A stretch of DNA of 64,000 nucleotides, taken from an uncultured Alphaproteobacteria bacterium (lineage in GTDB: Bacteria > Pseudomonadota > Alphaproteobacteria > RF32 > CAG-239). The notes beneath the pieces are model-generated. The model had not been told where the DNA came from and did not search any database. It saw nothing but the letters and a program-made list of their open reading frames with translations. The position numbers were made by a program, and so were the translations under genes. The DNA lies in NCBI GenBank assembly GCA_934254915.1, contig CAKQMH010000002.1:62001-126000 (forward strand). Reading direction: 5' to 3'. Positions 25,919 through 34,295 of the stretch are shown piece by piece. Position 1 is the first letter of the stretch. Every line of letters starts with the position of its first letter.

Positions 25919-26995
25919 ATGAGAGTTTTAGGGATAGAAAGCAGCTGTGACGAAACTGCCGCCGCCATTGTAACCGACCGCCGCGAAATACTTGGCTCAT
26001 CAGTCTTAACCCAACTTGAACACAAAATCTACGGTGGTGTTGTTCCTGAGATTGCCGCCCGCGCGCACCTTGAACATATTGACGAGATTTTGGAAGACAC
26101 TTTCAAACAAGCCGGCCTCACTCCTCAAGACATTGATGCTGTCGCTGCCTCTTCTGGACCGGGATTAATCGGCGGAGTTGTCGTCGGTGCTATGGCCGGC
26201 AAAGCTTTGGCTTTTGCACTTAACAAACCTTTTATTGCCGTCAATCATCTCGAAGGACATGCTTTGGCTGCCCGCCTGACTAATGATGTGGCCTATCCGT
26301 TTTTGTTGTTGCTGGTTTCCGGCGGACACTGTCAAATCCTGATTGTTAAAGGCGTCGGTGAATTTGAACGTCTGGGTACAACTATTGATGACGCCGCCGG
26401 TGAAGCTTTTGACAAAGTCGCCAAAATGCTTAACCTTGGCTACCCCGGTGGGCCGATGATTGAAAAAATGGCCGAACTCGGTGACGAAAACCGCTTTGTC
26501 CTACCACGCCCGCTGGCTAATTCCGGTGATTGCAATTTGTCTTTTTCCGGCTTAAAAACCGCTGTTCGCAAAATCATTGAATCTTACGCGCCTGATGACA
26601 ATATTGAACATGCCATTTTGCATAAACATGATGTTGCCGATATTTGTGCCGGTTTTCAATTAGCCGTAACCGACAGTTTGGTTCACAAACTACAAAAAGC
26701 CATTGCCGTTTTCAAGTCCAAATACCCCGAAGGCAAAGATTTGGTGGTTTCCGGCGGTGTGGCGGCCAACGCTTATTTGCGTCGGCATTTGCAAGAACTG
26801 GCTGATAAAAACGGCTTAATTTTTGCCGCTCCGCCGATTAAATATTGCACCGACAACGGCGTTATGATTGCCTGGGCCGGAATGGAACGAGCCTTAAAAG
26901 GAATGTATAACAATCTCGACTTCAAACCCCGCCCGCGTTGGCCGTTAGATGAAAATGCACCCAAAGCTGCCGGTGCCGGTGGAGTAAAAGCCTGA
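25919..26995 (+). CDS. tsaD: tRNA N6-adenosine threonylcarbamoyltransferase TsaD
   Basis: Transfers the threonylcarbamoyl group to A37 of ANN-decoding tRNAs. VLGIESSCDETAAAI start signature, metal-binding HLEGHALAARL, VSGGHCQIL, GEAFDKVAKMLNLGYPGGP, SFSGLKTAV and VVSGGVAANAYLRR. 358 aa as expected. The TGA stop overlaps the nth ATG by one base. Confidence 0.97.
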   Translation: MRVLGIESSCDETAAAIVTDRREILGSSVLTQLEHKIYGGVVPEIAARAHLEHIDEILEDTFKQAGLTPQDIDAVAASSGPGLIGGVVVGAMAGKALAFALNKPFIAVNHLEGHALAARLTNDVAYPFLLLLVSGGHCQILIVKGVGEFERLGTTIDDAAGEAFDKVAKMLNLGYPGGPMIEKMAELGDENRFVLPRPLANSGDCNLSFSGLKTAVRKIIESYAPDDNIEHAILHKHDVADICAGFQLAVTDSLVHKLQKAIAVFKSKYPEGKDLVVSGGVAANAYLRRHLQELADKNGLIFAAPPIKYCTDNGVMIAWAGMERALKGMYNNLDFKPRPRWPLDENAPKAAGAGGVKA

Positions 26996-27627
26996 TGCGC
27001 CCGTTTGATGAAATTTGCCGGATTCTTGATATTTTTAAACAGCTTGATCCCAACCCCGATACGGAATTAAATTATACCAATGCTTACACCTTGTTGGTCG
27101 CTATTATTTTATCCGCACAAAGCACCGATAAAGGCGTAAACAAAGCTACGGCTCAGCTTTTCCCTCTGGCCGACACGCCGCAGAAAATGTTGGCTTTGGG
27201 TCTTGACGGCCTGAAAGAGCATATCAAAACTATCGGCTTATATAACAACAAAGCCAAAAGCATTATCGCCATGAGTCAGGATTTGGTTGCCAAATATAAT
27301 GGTGAAGTTCCTCACAATCGCGAAGCTTTAGAAAAATTATCCGGTGTCGGACGCAAAACTGCCAATGTTATCTTAAACGTCTGGTGGCACGAACCGACTG
27401 TGGCGGTTGATACCCATGTCTTGCGATTGGCTGAACGCTTGGAATTGAGCGACGGCAAAACGCCTTTAAGTGTTGAAGCTGATTTAAACCATTTGCCTGA
27501 TGACTATAAACTTCATCTTAATCACTGGCTGGTCTTGTTCGGACGTTATACTTGTAAAGCTCAAAAACCGCTTTGCTCCGCTTGCCCGATAAGCGCATTT
27601 TGCCGCTCGACTGCTAAAAAACTTTAG
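26995..27627 (+). CDS. nth: Endonuclease III
   Basis: Bifunctional DNA glycosylase/AP lyase for oxidised pyrimidines. LSAQSTDKGVNKAT, helix-hairpin-helix LEKLSGVGRKTANVILN with the catalytic Lys, VDTHVLRLAERL with the catalytic Asp, and the Fe-S cluster cysteines C-x6-C-x2-C-x5-C in the last 22 residues (CKAQKPLCSACPISAFC). 210 aa. Coupled to tsaD by TGATG. Confidence 0.96.
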   Translation: MRPFDEICRILDIFKQLDPNPDTELNYTNAYTLLVAIILSAQSTDKGVNKATAQLFPLADTPQKMLALGLDGLKEHIKTIGLYNNKAKSIIAMSQDLVAKYNGEVPHNREALEKLSGVGRKTANVILNVWWHEPTVAVDTHVLRLAERLELSDGKTPLSVEADLNHLPDDYKLHLNHWLVLFGRYTCKAQKPLCSACPISAFCRSTAKKL

Positions 27628-27630
27628 TGC

Positions 27631-28239
27631 TTAAATAAATTTAAGCAGCAGAAAACCGCCAATCAGCAAAACTAAAAACAATACCGACAAAATACCGAGA
27701 TTTTTTTCAATAAAAGATTTCATCGGTTCACCGTATTTTTTCAGCAGCCACGCCACCAGATAAAAACGCATTCCGCGCGCCACTACGGAAGCAATGGTAA
27801 AAGTCGCCAAATCCAGATTAACCACTCCGCTGGCGATTGTAATTATTTTATACGGAAATGGTGTAATTCCCGCCCCGAAAACAATCCACGCCCCCCATTG
27901 GTGGTAATAATCTTTAAATGTATCAAACTGCTGCATATAGCCATAGAAATTCAATATCGGTTTGGCAATCGCATCAAACAAAAACATTCCGATTCCATAA
28001 CCGAAATACCCGCCCAAGACACTGGCTATTGTAGCGACACCGGCGATTCGCCATGCTTTTTGCGGCATTGCCAAAACCATCGGTATCAACATAATATCAG
28101 GCGGAATAGGAAAAAACGAACTTTCAATAAACGCTACCGCCGCCAAAAACCACAAAGCATGCGGACTTGACGCCAAATTTATCATGCCGTCATAAACCGC
28201 TTTAACCATATTATGAAACCACAAACTGCAGCTTTTCAT
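27631..28239 (-). CDS. YqaA/DedA-related (SNARE-associated) membrane protein
   Basis: Small polytopic protein (202 aa) with FIESSFFPIPPDIMLIPMVLA and FGAGITPFPYKIITIASG, the two re-entrant-type motifs of the YqaA branch of the DedA/VTT superfamily. Four or five hydrophobic segments. DedA relatives act in lipid flipping, but this branch's substrate is not established. ATG 28239 is preferred over the TTG at 28245 because GGAG lies 6 bases upstream. Follows folD by 12 bases. Confidence 0.82.
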   Translation of the reverse strand: MKSCSLWFHNMVKAVYDGMINLASSPHALWFLAAVAFIESSFFPIPPDIMLIPMVLAMPQKAWRIAGVATIASVLGGYFGYGIGMFLFDAIAKPILNFYGYMQQFDTFKDYYHQWGAWIVFGAGITPFPYKIITIASGVVNLDLATFTIASVVARGMRFYLVAWLLKKYGEPMKSFIEKNLGILSVLFLVLLIGGFLLLKFI

Positions 28240-28251
28240 TTTCAACTCCGC

Positions 28252-29166
28252 TTAATGATGACAGTGGCCGTTGCAATGGCAATGTCCTTTATGATACCCG
28301 CACTCGCAATGATGGTTATCTTTTTGCTGCCGATAAGCTTCCCACGTGTTTTCCAACAGCATTGCTACCGTCATCGGTCCAACCCCTTTCGGTACCGGCG
28401 TAATAAAAGCAGCTTTCTCCTTAACTTCTTCAAAGTCGACATCGCCGCACAATTTACCGTTTTCATCTCGATTTATGCCGACATCAATTACGATTGCCCC
28501 TTGCTTAACCCACTCTTTTTTCACCATCTTAGCCTTGCCGCAAGCCGCTACGATAATATCCGCTTCGCTTGCCAAAGCTGCCAGATTTTGAGTTTTGGAA
28601 TGAGCGATTGTCACGGTGCAGTTTTGCGCCAGCAACAACATTGCTACCGGTTTTCCCACAATATTTGAACGGCCGATAACCAAAGCTTTTTTTCCGGATA
28701 ATTCCACTCCGGCTTGTGCCAACAGGCGCATGATTCCTTTCGGCGTTGCCGCAATTATCGCTGACTTATCGCCTTTGACCAAACGCCCGATATTAACTTC
28801 GCCGAAACCGTCGACGTCCTTTTCCGCCGGAATCAATTGCAGGATTTTTTCACTGTCCAAATGTTGGGGAAGCGGCAGTTGTACAATAACTCCGTTAATA
28901 TGCGGATTCGCACATAGTTCTTGCAAACTTTCGCTCAGCGCATGCTCGCCTATACCTTCGGCAAATTCCACCACCTCGCAGGCCATTCCCACTTCAGCGG
29001 CTGCCTTTTGTTTGTTGCGCACATAAATTTCGCCGGCTTCATTATCACCAACCTTAACCACCGCCAAAACCGGCATATCTTCACCATCATCATCCGCAAT
29101 TTGGCGAGCTAAATCACGGCGAATTTGTTCAGCCAGACTTTTACCGTCTAAAATTTGCGCTGTCAT
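28252..29166 (-). CDS. folD: Methylenetetrahydrofolate dehydrogenase/cyclohydrolase FolD with His/Cys-rich tail
   Basis: Bifunctional folate enzyme that makes 10-formyl-THF. YVRNKQKAAAEVGM contains the catalytic Lys. QLPLPQHLDSEKILQLIPAEKDVDGF and VIGRSNIVGKPVAMLL (NADP site) are diagnostic, as is TPVPKGVGPMTVAMLLENT. The normal fold ends near residue 290. The last ~20 residues add a tail with eight His and four Cys (HHCECGYHKGHCHCNGHCHH), a metal-binding composition not typical of FolD. It is followed by a YqaA gene and preceded by yggU- and yggT-like genes on the same strand. Confidence 0.95.
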   Translation of the reverse strand: MTAQILDGKSLAEQIRRDLARQIADDDGEDMPVLAVVKVGDNEAGEIYVRNKQKAAAEVGMACEVVEFAEGIGEHALSESLQELCANPHINGVIVQLPLPQHLDSEKILQLIPAEKDVDGFGEVNIGRLVKGDKSAIIAATPKGIMRLLAQAGVELSGKKALVIGRSNIVGKPVAMLLLAQNCTVTIAHSKTQNLAALASEADIIVAACGKAKMVKKEWVKQGAIVIDVGINRDENGKLCGDVDFEEVKEKAAFITPVPKGVGPMTVAMLLENTWEAYRQQKDNHHCECGYHKGHCHCNGHCHH

Positions 29167-29169
29167 TTT

Positions 29170-29478
29170 CTAACCCTCTAACCATTGCTGAATTTTGTTT
29201 TGCAAATCTGCCGTATCGCCTTTCACTAAAATCTTTTTATAGCGATCGGTTTCACCGCTGACAATCTCAAAACTGCTTTTGGACACATGCAGCTGTTTGC
29301 TTAAATACGCCAACAGTTCCTGATTGGCTTTGCCTTTTTCAGGAACACTGATAACGTTTATTTTCAAAAACTCGCAGCCGGAAGAATCAACAAAAACATC
29401 GCTTTTTTTACAAGAAGAAGAGTTAGGCGTTAACCTAACTCTTAATAAAATACCTTCTTGTCTGTTTTCAAAAACCAT
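29170..29478 (-). CDS. DUF167/YggU family protein
   Basis: Small alpha/beta protein (102 aa) of unknown molecular function. LRVRLTPNSSSCKK, FLKINVISVPEKGKANQELLAYLSKQLHVSKSSFEIVSGETDRYKKILV is the complete family signature. Overlaps the YggT stop by one base; the YggT-YggU order is widely conserved. Confidence 0.9.
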   Translation of the reverse strand: MVFENRQEGILLRVRLTPNSSSCKKSDVFVDSSGCEFLKINVISVPEKGKANQELLAYLSKQLHVSKSSFEIVSGETDRYKKILVKGDTADLQNKIQQWLEG

Positions 29479-29777
29479 TAGACCATCATTGCACTGAGGC
29501 GATAAACCAAACGGCAGATAAACAGCAGCGCCAACAGCAAAATAAACGGTGAAAAATCAAAACCGGCAAACGGCGGAATTTTCTCTCTGATTTTGCTGTA
29601 GACCGGTTCTGTAAGCTTATCTAAAACTTCTACGGTTTTTTGAGCATATTTGTTAGACGCTTCCAAAACCTTAAAATGAATCAGCCAATAAACAACTATT
29701 TGCACTACTACGATTTTAAAATAAATATCAGCCAACAAACCGATAATATAAAGGAAAGGTTCAAAAATCGCACCCAT
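29478..29777 (-). CDS. YggT family membrane protein
   Basis: 99-residue protein with two hydrophobic helices (~8-32 and ~72-95) flanking a polar segment with LDKLTEPVYSKIREKIPPFAGFDFSPFILLLAL, the YggT signature. YggT proteins are linked to osmotic or envelope integrity. First gene of the yggT-yggU-folD-yqaA run. AAGGAG lies 8 bases before its ATG. Confidence 0.9.
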   Translation of the reverse strand: MGAIFEPFLYIIGLLADIYFKIVVVQIVVYWLIHFKVLEASNKYAQKTVEVLDKLTEPVYSKIREKIPPFAGFDFSPFILLLALLFICRLVYRLSAMMV

Positions 29778-29860
29778 AAATATACTCCTTAAAATAAGTC
29801 AAACTCTATGTTTTTCTATTCCAAATGCTTTTATCTGTCAACCTTTTTAACTAACTTCTG

Positions 29861-30844
29861 CTAGTGTTGGTTTTGCATCTGCATTTGCTGCAATTGGTGA
29901 AAACGCTCAACTGTCATGCCCTGATAACGTTTGACGCGCGGACGATATGCTTCCCTTTCGTCAATCACCTGATTATCGATTATCTGATTCTCAATCAGAT
30001 TTTCATCTTCAATATCCTCTATTTCGGCTCTGTTTTTGCCATAGCGATAACCCATTATCAGCAGCCGCATAGCCGCCCGTGAGTTGCGGCGCAGATTGTT
30101 AACTTTTTGCTGAGCTTCTTCATCATTTTGCGATACCGGATGAAAGACATTAACATCAACCAGACTGTTTTCCAATTCATCACCGACTTTGTCTTTAATA
30201 TATTCGTTTCCGCGGTTGTCTTTTTGTTTTTCGGCATCGGCATGAGCTTTGGTTTGCGACATTTTAGTACGCAGCCGCCGCAGTTCACTCAACTTGAAGG
30301 TCATAAACGCTAATTTCTTTTGCGCCTCTTCTTTGTAAAATCCCTGCCCATGCAGTGCCGCCGCGCTGTACAAATCCATAACCCGTTTCATTTCGGTTTC
30401 GCGCATATCCATAAAACTGATAAACATATTGCGGGCATCAATTTCGGCATCTGTTGTTCCGCTGGCATAAATATCCCTTTCAATTTTTTGCTCCGCCATA
30501 ACCCAATCACGATATTCCGTTTCGGGATTTTCACTGGCATCAATACGCTGCAGTGTATCCGCCACCATAAAATCCAAATCATATGTGCTGACAGCTAATT
30601 TTTCACCGAGTTTTGCCACCGCATGGTGTTGGTTTTCCAACAAATTATCTGCACTGCTTATTAATTTTTCTTTTGATACCTGACTTAAAGCCTGCTTAAC
30701 CCGCTGTTCTTTTTCTCGATCCATAGCGCTGAGTTGGTGCATATTGCCGACACTGGGTTTGATTTTGTTCAAACCCTCCTGATACCCCTTTTCAAAATCG
30801 GCGTACAAAGCGGCATATTCTTGATTATAATCCGTGGCAGACAT
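29861..30844 (-). CDS. Unrecognised charged helical protein paired with a TerB-like gene
   Basis: 327 residues, no signal peptide, almost entirely charged helix with probable coiled coil at ~60-110 and ~190-230 (LAFMTFKLSELRRLRTKMSQ). The C-terminus has an Asn/Ile/Glu-rich repeat (IEDENLIENQIIDNQVIDE) and Gln/Met-rich end. ATG 30844 has GAGGAGA 6 bases upstream. Follows the TerB-like gene, whose stop overlaps that ribosome site, so the two are translationally linked. No family recognised. Confidence 0.65.
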   Translation of the reverse strand: MSATDYNQEYAALYADFEKGYQEGLNKIKPSVGNMHQLSAMDREKEQRVKQALSQVSKEKLISSADNLLENQHHAVAKLGEKLAVSTYDLDFMVADTLQRIDASENPETEYRDWVMAEQKIERDIYASGTTDAEIDARNMFISFMDMRETEMKRVMDLYSAAALHGQGFYKEEAQKKLAFMTFKLSELRRLRTKMSQTKAHADAEKQKDNRGNEYIKDKVGDELENSLVDVNVFHPVSQNDEEAQQKVNNLRRNSRAAMRLLIMGYRYGKNRAEIEDIEDENLIENQIIDNQVIDEREAYRPRVKRYQGMTVERFHQLQQMQMQNQH

Positions 30845-30858
30845 GATTCGTCTCCTCA

Positions 30859-31305
30859 TTAAAATTTTTCAAATATAATTTTGCCTTCTTCCAACCAGAC
30901 AATCCGATCAATTACCCATTGGCTGATTTGTTGGATTTTATCCAGCTCCAAACCCATTGCCTGTCCGACGCGGCCGATTAACATAACCTCGTCATCCGAC
31001 AAATCGCCATCCGTATTCGCCAGCATGCACATTTCCTTAACCAGCTCCATGGCAATGTGCCGATCTTTAATCACTTTAACCTCTTCCAACAAAGCCTCAT
31101 CGCTTTCAACGTTTAAAATCTCGTCAAAACGGCTGGCCGGAACCGCATATGCCAAGGCCACTTCACGCACAAACTCGCGTTCATTTTCATCAAAATTACC
31201 GTCTATCTTGGCCAGTCTGACCAAAGCTTTTAAAAAGACAACTCTGACGTCTTCGCTCATATCCGCTAAATTTTGCATATCGCTCTCCATTCTAAAGCCT
31301 GACAT
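30859..31305 (-). CDS. TerB-like/DjlA N-terminal-like helical domain protein
   Basis: 148 residues with two similar acidic loops, KIDGNFDENEREFVREVALAY and NTDGDLSDDEVMLIGRVGQAMG, the double EF-hand-like pattern of TerB domains. TerB proteins are linked to tellurite resistance and membrane stress but their biochemistry is unclear. I chose ATG 31305 because GAGGAGA lies 6 bases before it, the same arrangement as in the downstream gene. Internal Met starts at 31290 or later remain possible. Confidence 0.68.
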   Translation of the reverse strand: MSGFRMESDMQNLADMSEDVRVVFLKALVRLAKIDGNFDENEREFVREVALAYAVPASRFDEILNVESDEALLEEVKVIKDRHIAMELVKEMCMLANTDGDLSDDEVMLIGRVGQAMGLELDKIQQISQWVIDRIVWLEEGKIIFEKF

Positions 31306-31478
31306 AAAATTTCTCCTCATATTAAAATTTAATCATATCATAACAGATTATGCTGAAAATTCAAACAAAAAGCACCTTTTACCCGTTAAATCTTTTCTGC
31401 CGGCAAAAACTATTGAAATTCCTTTGCGCTTAGCGTAAAATATAAGATAATGCAACTTAAACAACAACTGAGAATAAC

Positions 31479-32810
31479 GTGAAAAAATATTATATTAAGA
31501 CCTTCGGCTGCCAAATGAATGTTTACGATTCGCAGCGCATTGCCTCCATTTTGGAAACTCTCGGCTATCAGCCGACCGATCATCAAAACCAAGCGGATAT
31601 TGTTATTTTTAATACTTGTCACATTCGTGAAAAGGCCGCTGAAAAAGTATTCTCCGACTTAGGACGTGCCGAACTTATCAAACAAGAACGCGCCGCCCAA
31701 GGGCTTGATACGGTCATCGGCGTCTGCGGTTGTGTTGTTCAGGCTGAAGACGAGCAGATTGCCAAACGCGCTCCGTTTGTTGATTTTGCTACCGGACCGC
31801 TGACTTACCATCGCTTGCCGGAGATTTTGGCGCAAGTCGGTCGTTCCCGCGGTATTCCGGTTATTGACACCGAATTTCCGGTTGAGTCCAAATTTGATTT
31901 TCTGCCCGATTACCATGCTTCCGGCGCTTGTTCTTATTTGGCCATTCAGGAAGGATGCAACAATTTCTGTACTTATTGCGTTGTTCCTTATACTCGCGGG
32001 GTTGAAACCTCGCGGCCGGTTGCCGATGTGGTTAAGGAAGCCCGCAATCTGGTTGCCGGCGGCACTCTGGAAATAAACCTGCTCGGACAAAACGTTAATT
32101 CCTACCATGGAGAAGATTCATCAGGCAAAGAACGTAATTTGGCCTATCTGCTGCGGCAGCTGAACGAAATTGACGGCCTGAAACGGATTCGCTATACCAC
32201 ATCCTATCCGGCTGATGTCGATGACGATTTAATTTCCTGTCATCATGATATGCCTAAACTTATGCCTTACCTGCATTTGCCGGTTCAGTCCGGTTCGGAT
32301 AAAATTCTCAAAATGATGAACCGCCGTCATACTGCCGGCCAATATTTGGAAGTAATAGCCAAACTGCGCGATGCCAATCCGGAACTCCGCTTTTCTTCCG
32401 ATTTTATCGTCGGTTTTCCATCTGAAACTGATGAAGATTTTGAAGCAACACTGAAAATCGTTAATGAAGTGAAATTTATTCAGGCTTTTTCGTTCAAATA
32501 CTCGCGCCGCGCCGGAACTCCGGCCGCTTTAATGCCTAATCAGGTTGAAGAAAAAGTCAAAAAAGAGCGTCTTGACGTGTTGCAGGACTTATTATTTTCA
32601 TATCAGTTAAAGTTTAATAAAGAAAGTGTTGGTAAAGTGATGCCCATCCTGTTTGATATGAAAGGCCGCCACAAAGGGCAGCTTATCGGGCGCACCCCGT
32701 ATATGCAAAACCTTCATGCCGAACTCGGCAAAGACTGCTTAAACCGCATTATTAATGTAAAAGTAACCGAAGCCTCGACCAATTCTTTGGCTGGCGTAGT
32801 GGAGGAATAA
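31479..32810 (+). CDS. miaB: tRNA-2-methylthio-N6-isopentenyladenosine synthase MiaB
   Basis: Radical-SAM methylthiotransferase acting on A37 of tRNA. The N-terminal cluster Cys lie in TFGCQMN, NTCHIRE and VCGCVVQ. The radical-SAM CNNFCTYCVVPYTRG is at residues ~160. GLLGQNVNSYHG and a C-terminal TRAM region follow. 443 aa fits. First gene of miaB-phoH-ybeY-lnt. Confidence 0.97.
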   Translation: MKKYYIKTFGCQMNVYDSQRIASILETLGYQPTDHQNQADIVIFNTCHIREKAAEKVFSDLGRAELIKQERAAQGLDTVIGVCGCVVQAEDEQIAKRAPFVDFATGPLTYHRLPEILAQVGRSRGIPVIDTEFPVESKFDFLPDYHASGACSYLAIQEGCNNFCTYCVVPYTRGVETSRPVADVVKEARNLVAGGTLEINLLGQNVNSYHGEDSSGKERNLAYLLRQLNEIDGLKRIRYTTSYPADVDDDLISCHHDMPKLMPYLHLPVQSGSDKILKMMNRRHTAGQYLEVIAKLRDANPELRFSSDFIVGFPSETDEDFEATLKIVNEVKFIQAFSFKYSRRAGTPAALMPNQVEEKVKKERLDVLQDLLFSYQLKFNKESVGKVMPILFDMKGRHKGQLIGRTPYMQNLHAELGKDCLNRIINVKVTEASTNSLAGVVEE

Positions 32811-32814
32811 AAAA

Positions 32815-33780
32815 ATGGCTGAACTTAATTTTGAATTATTTAACAATACGCTGGTACAACAACTGGTCGGACCGCAAGACAGCAACCTGCGTTTGATTGA
32901 AAAAATTCTTGGCGTCGAAATCGGTTCATTCGGCAACCAGATGACTATTAAAGGATCAGCCGAAGCAATTGAGCAGGCCAAAACCGCCATTGACGTCTTA
33001 TACCACAAAGTCAGCAAAGGTATTGAGATTAACGAGCAGGAAGTTAAAGCCGCTTTGCGCATGAGCGATAACAGTATCGGCGCGGCTGATGCTCAGAACT
33101 TAAGCGACATTGTCTTAAAAACGAAAAAACGCCATATTTATCCGCGTTCAGCCACCCAAGCCGCCTATATTCAGGAAATGATGAAAAATGAACTAGTCTT
33201 CGGCTTAGGCCCTGCCGGTACCGGTAAAACCTATTTGGCGGTTGCTTTAGCCGTATCAATGATGTTGGAAGGCAAAATCGATAAAATCATTCTCTCGCGC
33301 CCTGCGGTTGAAGCCGGCGAAAATCTTGGTTTTCTTCCCGGTGATTTGAAAGAAAAAGTCGATCCTTACCTGCGCCCGTTATATGATGCTTTATATGAAA
33401 TGCTGCCGGCTGAACAGGTCGACAAAAAAATTGCTCTGGGCGAAATTGAAATCGCTCCGTTAGCTTTTATGCGCGGTCGCACTTTGTCCAACGCTTTTGT
33501 AATTTTGGATGAAGCCCAAAACACTACCCCGATGCAGATGAAAATGTTTTTAACCCGTTTGGGTGAAAATTCCCGCATGGTTGTCAACGGCGACCTATCA
33601 CAGGTTGACTTGCCGCGCGGCACTATTTCCGGTTTGCGTGACGCGCTTGAAACCCTCAAAGACACATCCGGCATCAGCTCCGTACGTTTCAGTGCTACCG
33701 ATGTTGTCCGCCATGGTTTGGTTGCCAAAATCGTTAAAGCCTATGAAGAAAAAAGCAAAAAAGAGTATGGTGATGAATAA
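32815..33780 (+). CDS. phoH: PhoH-like ATPase (PhoL/YbeZ)
   Basis: Cytosolic NTPase that partners YbeY in rRNA metabolism. N-terminal KH-like region (FGNQMTIKGSAEAIEQAKTAID), then Walker A GLGPAGTGKTYLAV, FLPGDLKEKVDPYLRP, and Walker B FVILDEAQNTTPMQMKMFLTR. 321 aa. GGAGG overlaps the miaB stop. Its 3' end overlaps the ybeY start. Confidence 0.95.
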   Translation: MAELNFELFNNTLVQQLVGPQDSNLRLIEKILGVEIGSFGNQMTIKGSAEAIEQAKTAIDVLYHKVSKGIEINEQEVKAALRMSDNSIGAADAQNLSDIVLKTKKRHIYPRSATQAAYIQEMMKNELVFGLGPAGTGKTYLAVALAVSMMLEGKIDKIILSRPAVEAGENLGFLPGDLKEKVDPYLRPLYDALYEMLPAEQVDKKIALGEIEIAPLAFMRGRTLSNAFVILDEAQNTTPMQMKMFLTRLGENSRMVVNGDLSQVDLPRGTISGLRDALETLKDTSGISSVRFSATDVVRHGLVAKIVKAYEEKSKKEYGDE

Positions 33781-34294
33781 TAACGACTTGCGCATAACCT
33801 TAAATGACGAGCGTTGGCAAACCGTTCTTCCTGACTATGAAACTGTTTCCAATCAGGTTTGGACAACGGCATTGGCCTATGTCAAAGAACATGAGGATAT
33901 TGATTTTCTGCAATCAAACAAACCGATTGCGGTAAATTTGGCCCTGAGCAACGATTCGGAAATTCAAAAGCTCAATGCCGAATTTCGCCACTTGGATAAA
34001 CCAACCAATGTTTTATCGTTCGCCAATATTGACGATGAAGATTTTGATAATCAAGTCGCTTATGATGATGTTATTGAGCTTGGCGATATTATGATTGCAC
34101 TCGAAACCATGGAACGCGAGGCCGAGGAGCAAAAAATCAGTTTTACCGATCATTACAGCCACCTTTTGGCTCATGGTATTTTGCACCTTTTAGGTTTTGA
34201 CCACCAACAAGATGACGAAGCCGAGTATATGGAAGGTTTTGAAATAAATATCCTTCAGCAGCTTAATGTTGCCAACCCTTATAAGGAGCAATGA
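33773..34294 (+). CDS. ybeY: Endoribonuclease/rRNA maturation factor YbeY
   Basis: Zn-dependent protein needed for 16S rRNA 3' maturation. LAHGILHLLGFDHQQDDE is the H-x3-H-x5-H zinc motif, and LNAEFRHLDKPTNVLSF is the second signature. ATG 33773 (AAGAG 7 bases upstream) is preferred, and 33767 is possible. The longer upstream frame is a shadow over phoH. Overlaps phoH by 8 bases. Confidence 0.94.
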   Translation: MNNNDLRITLNDERWQTVLPDYETVSNQVWTTALAYVKEHEDIDFLQSNKPIAVNLALSNDSEIQKLNAEFRHLDKPTNVLSFANIDDEDFDNQVAYDDVIELGDIMIALETMEREAEEQKISFTDHYSHLLAHGILHLLGFDHQQDDEAEYMEGFEINILQQLNVANPYKEQ

Positions 34295-34295
34295 T

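Noticed and set aside
28213..28668. 151-residue plus-strand ORF opposite folD
   Set aside because: Shadow frame of folD and the YqaA upstream region; no ribosome site and no recognisable motif.
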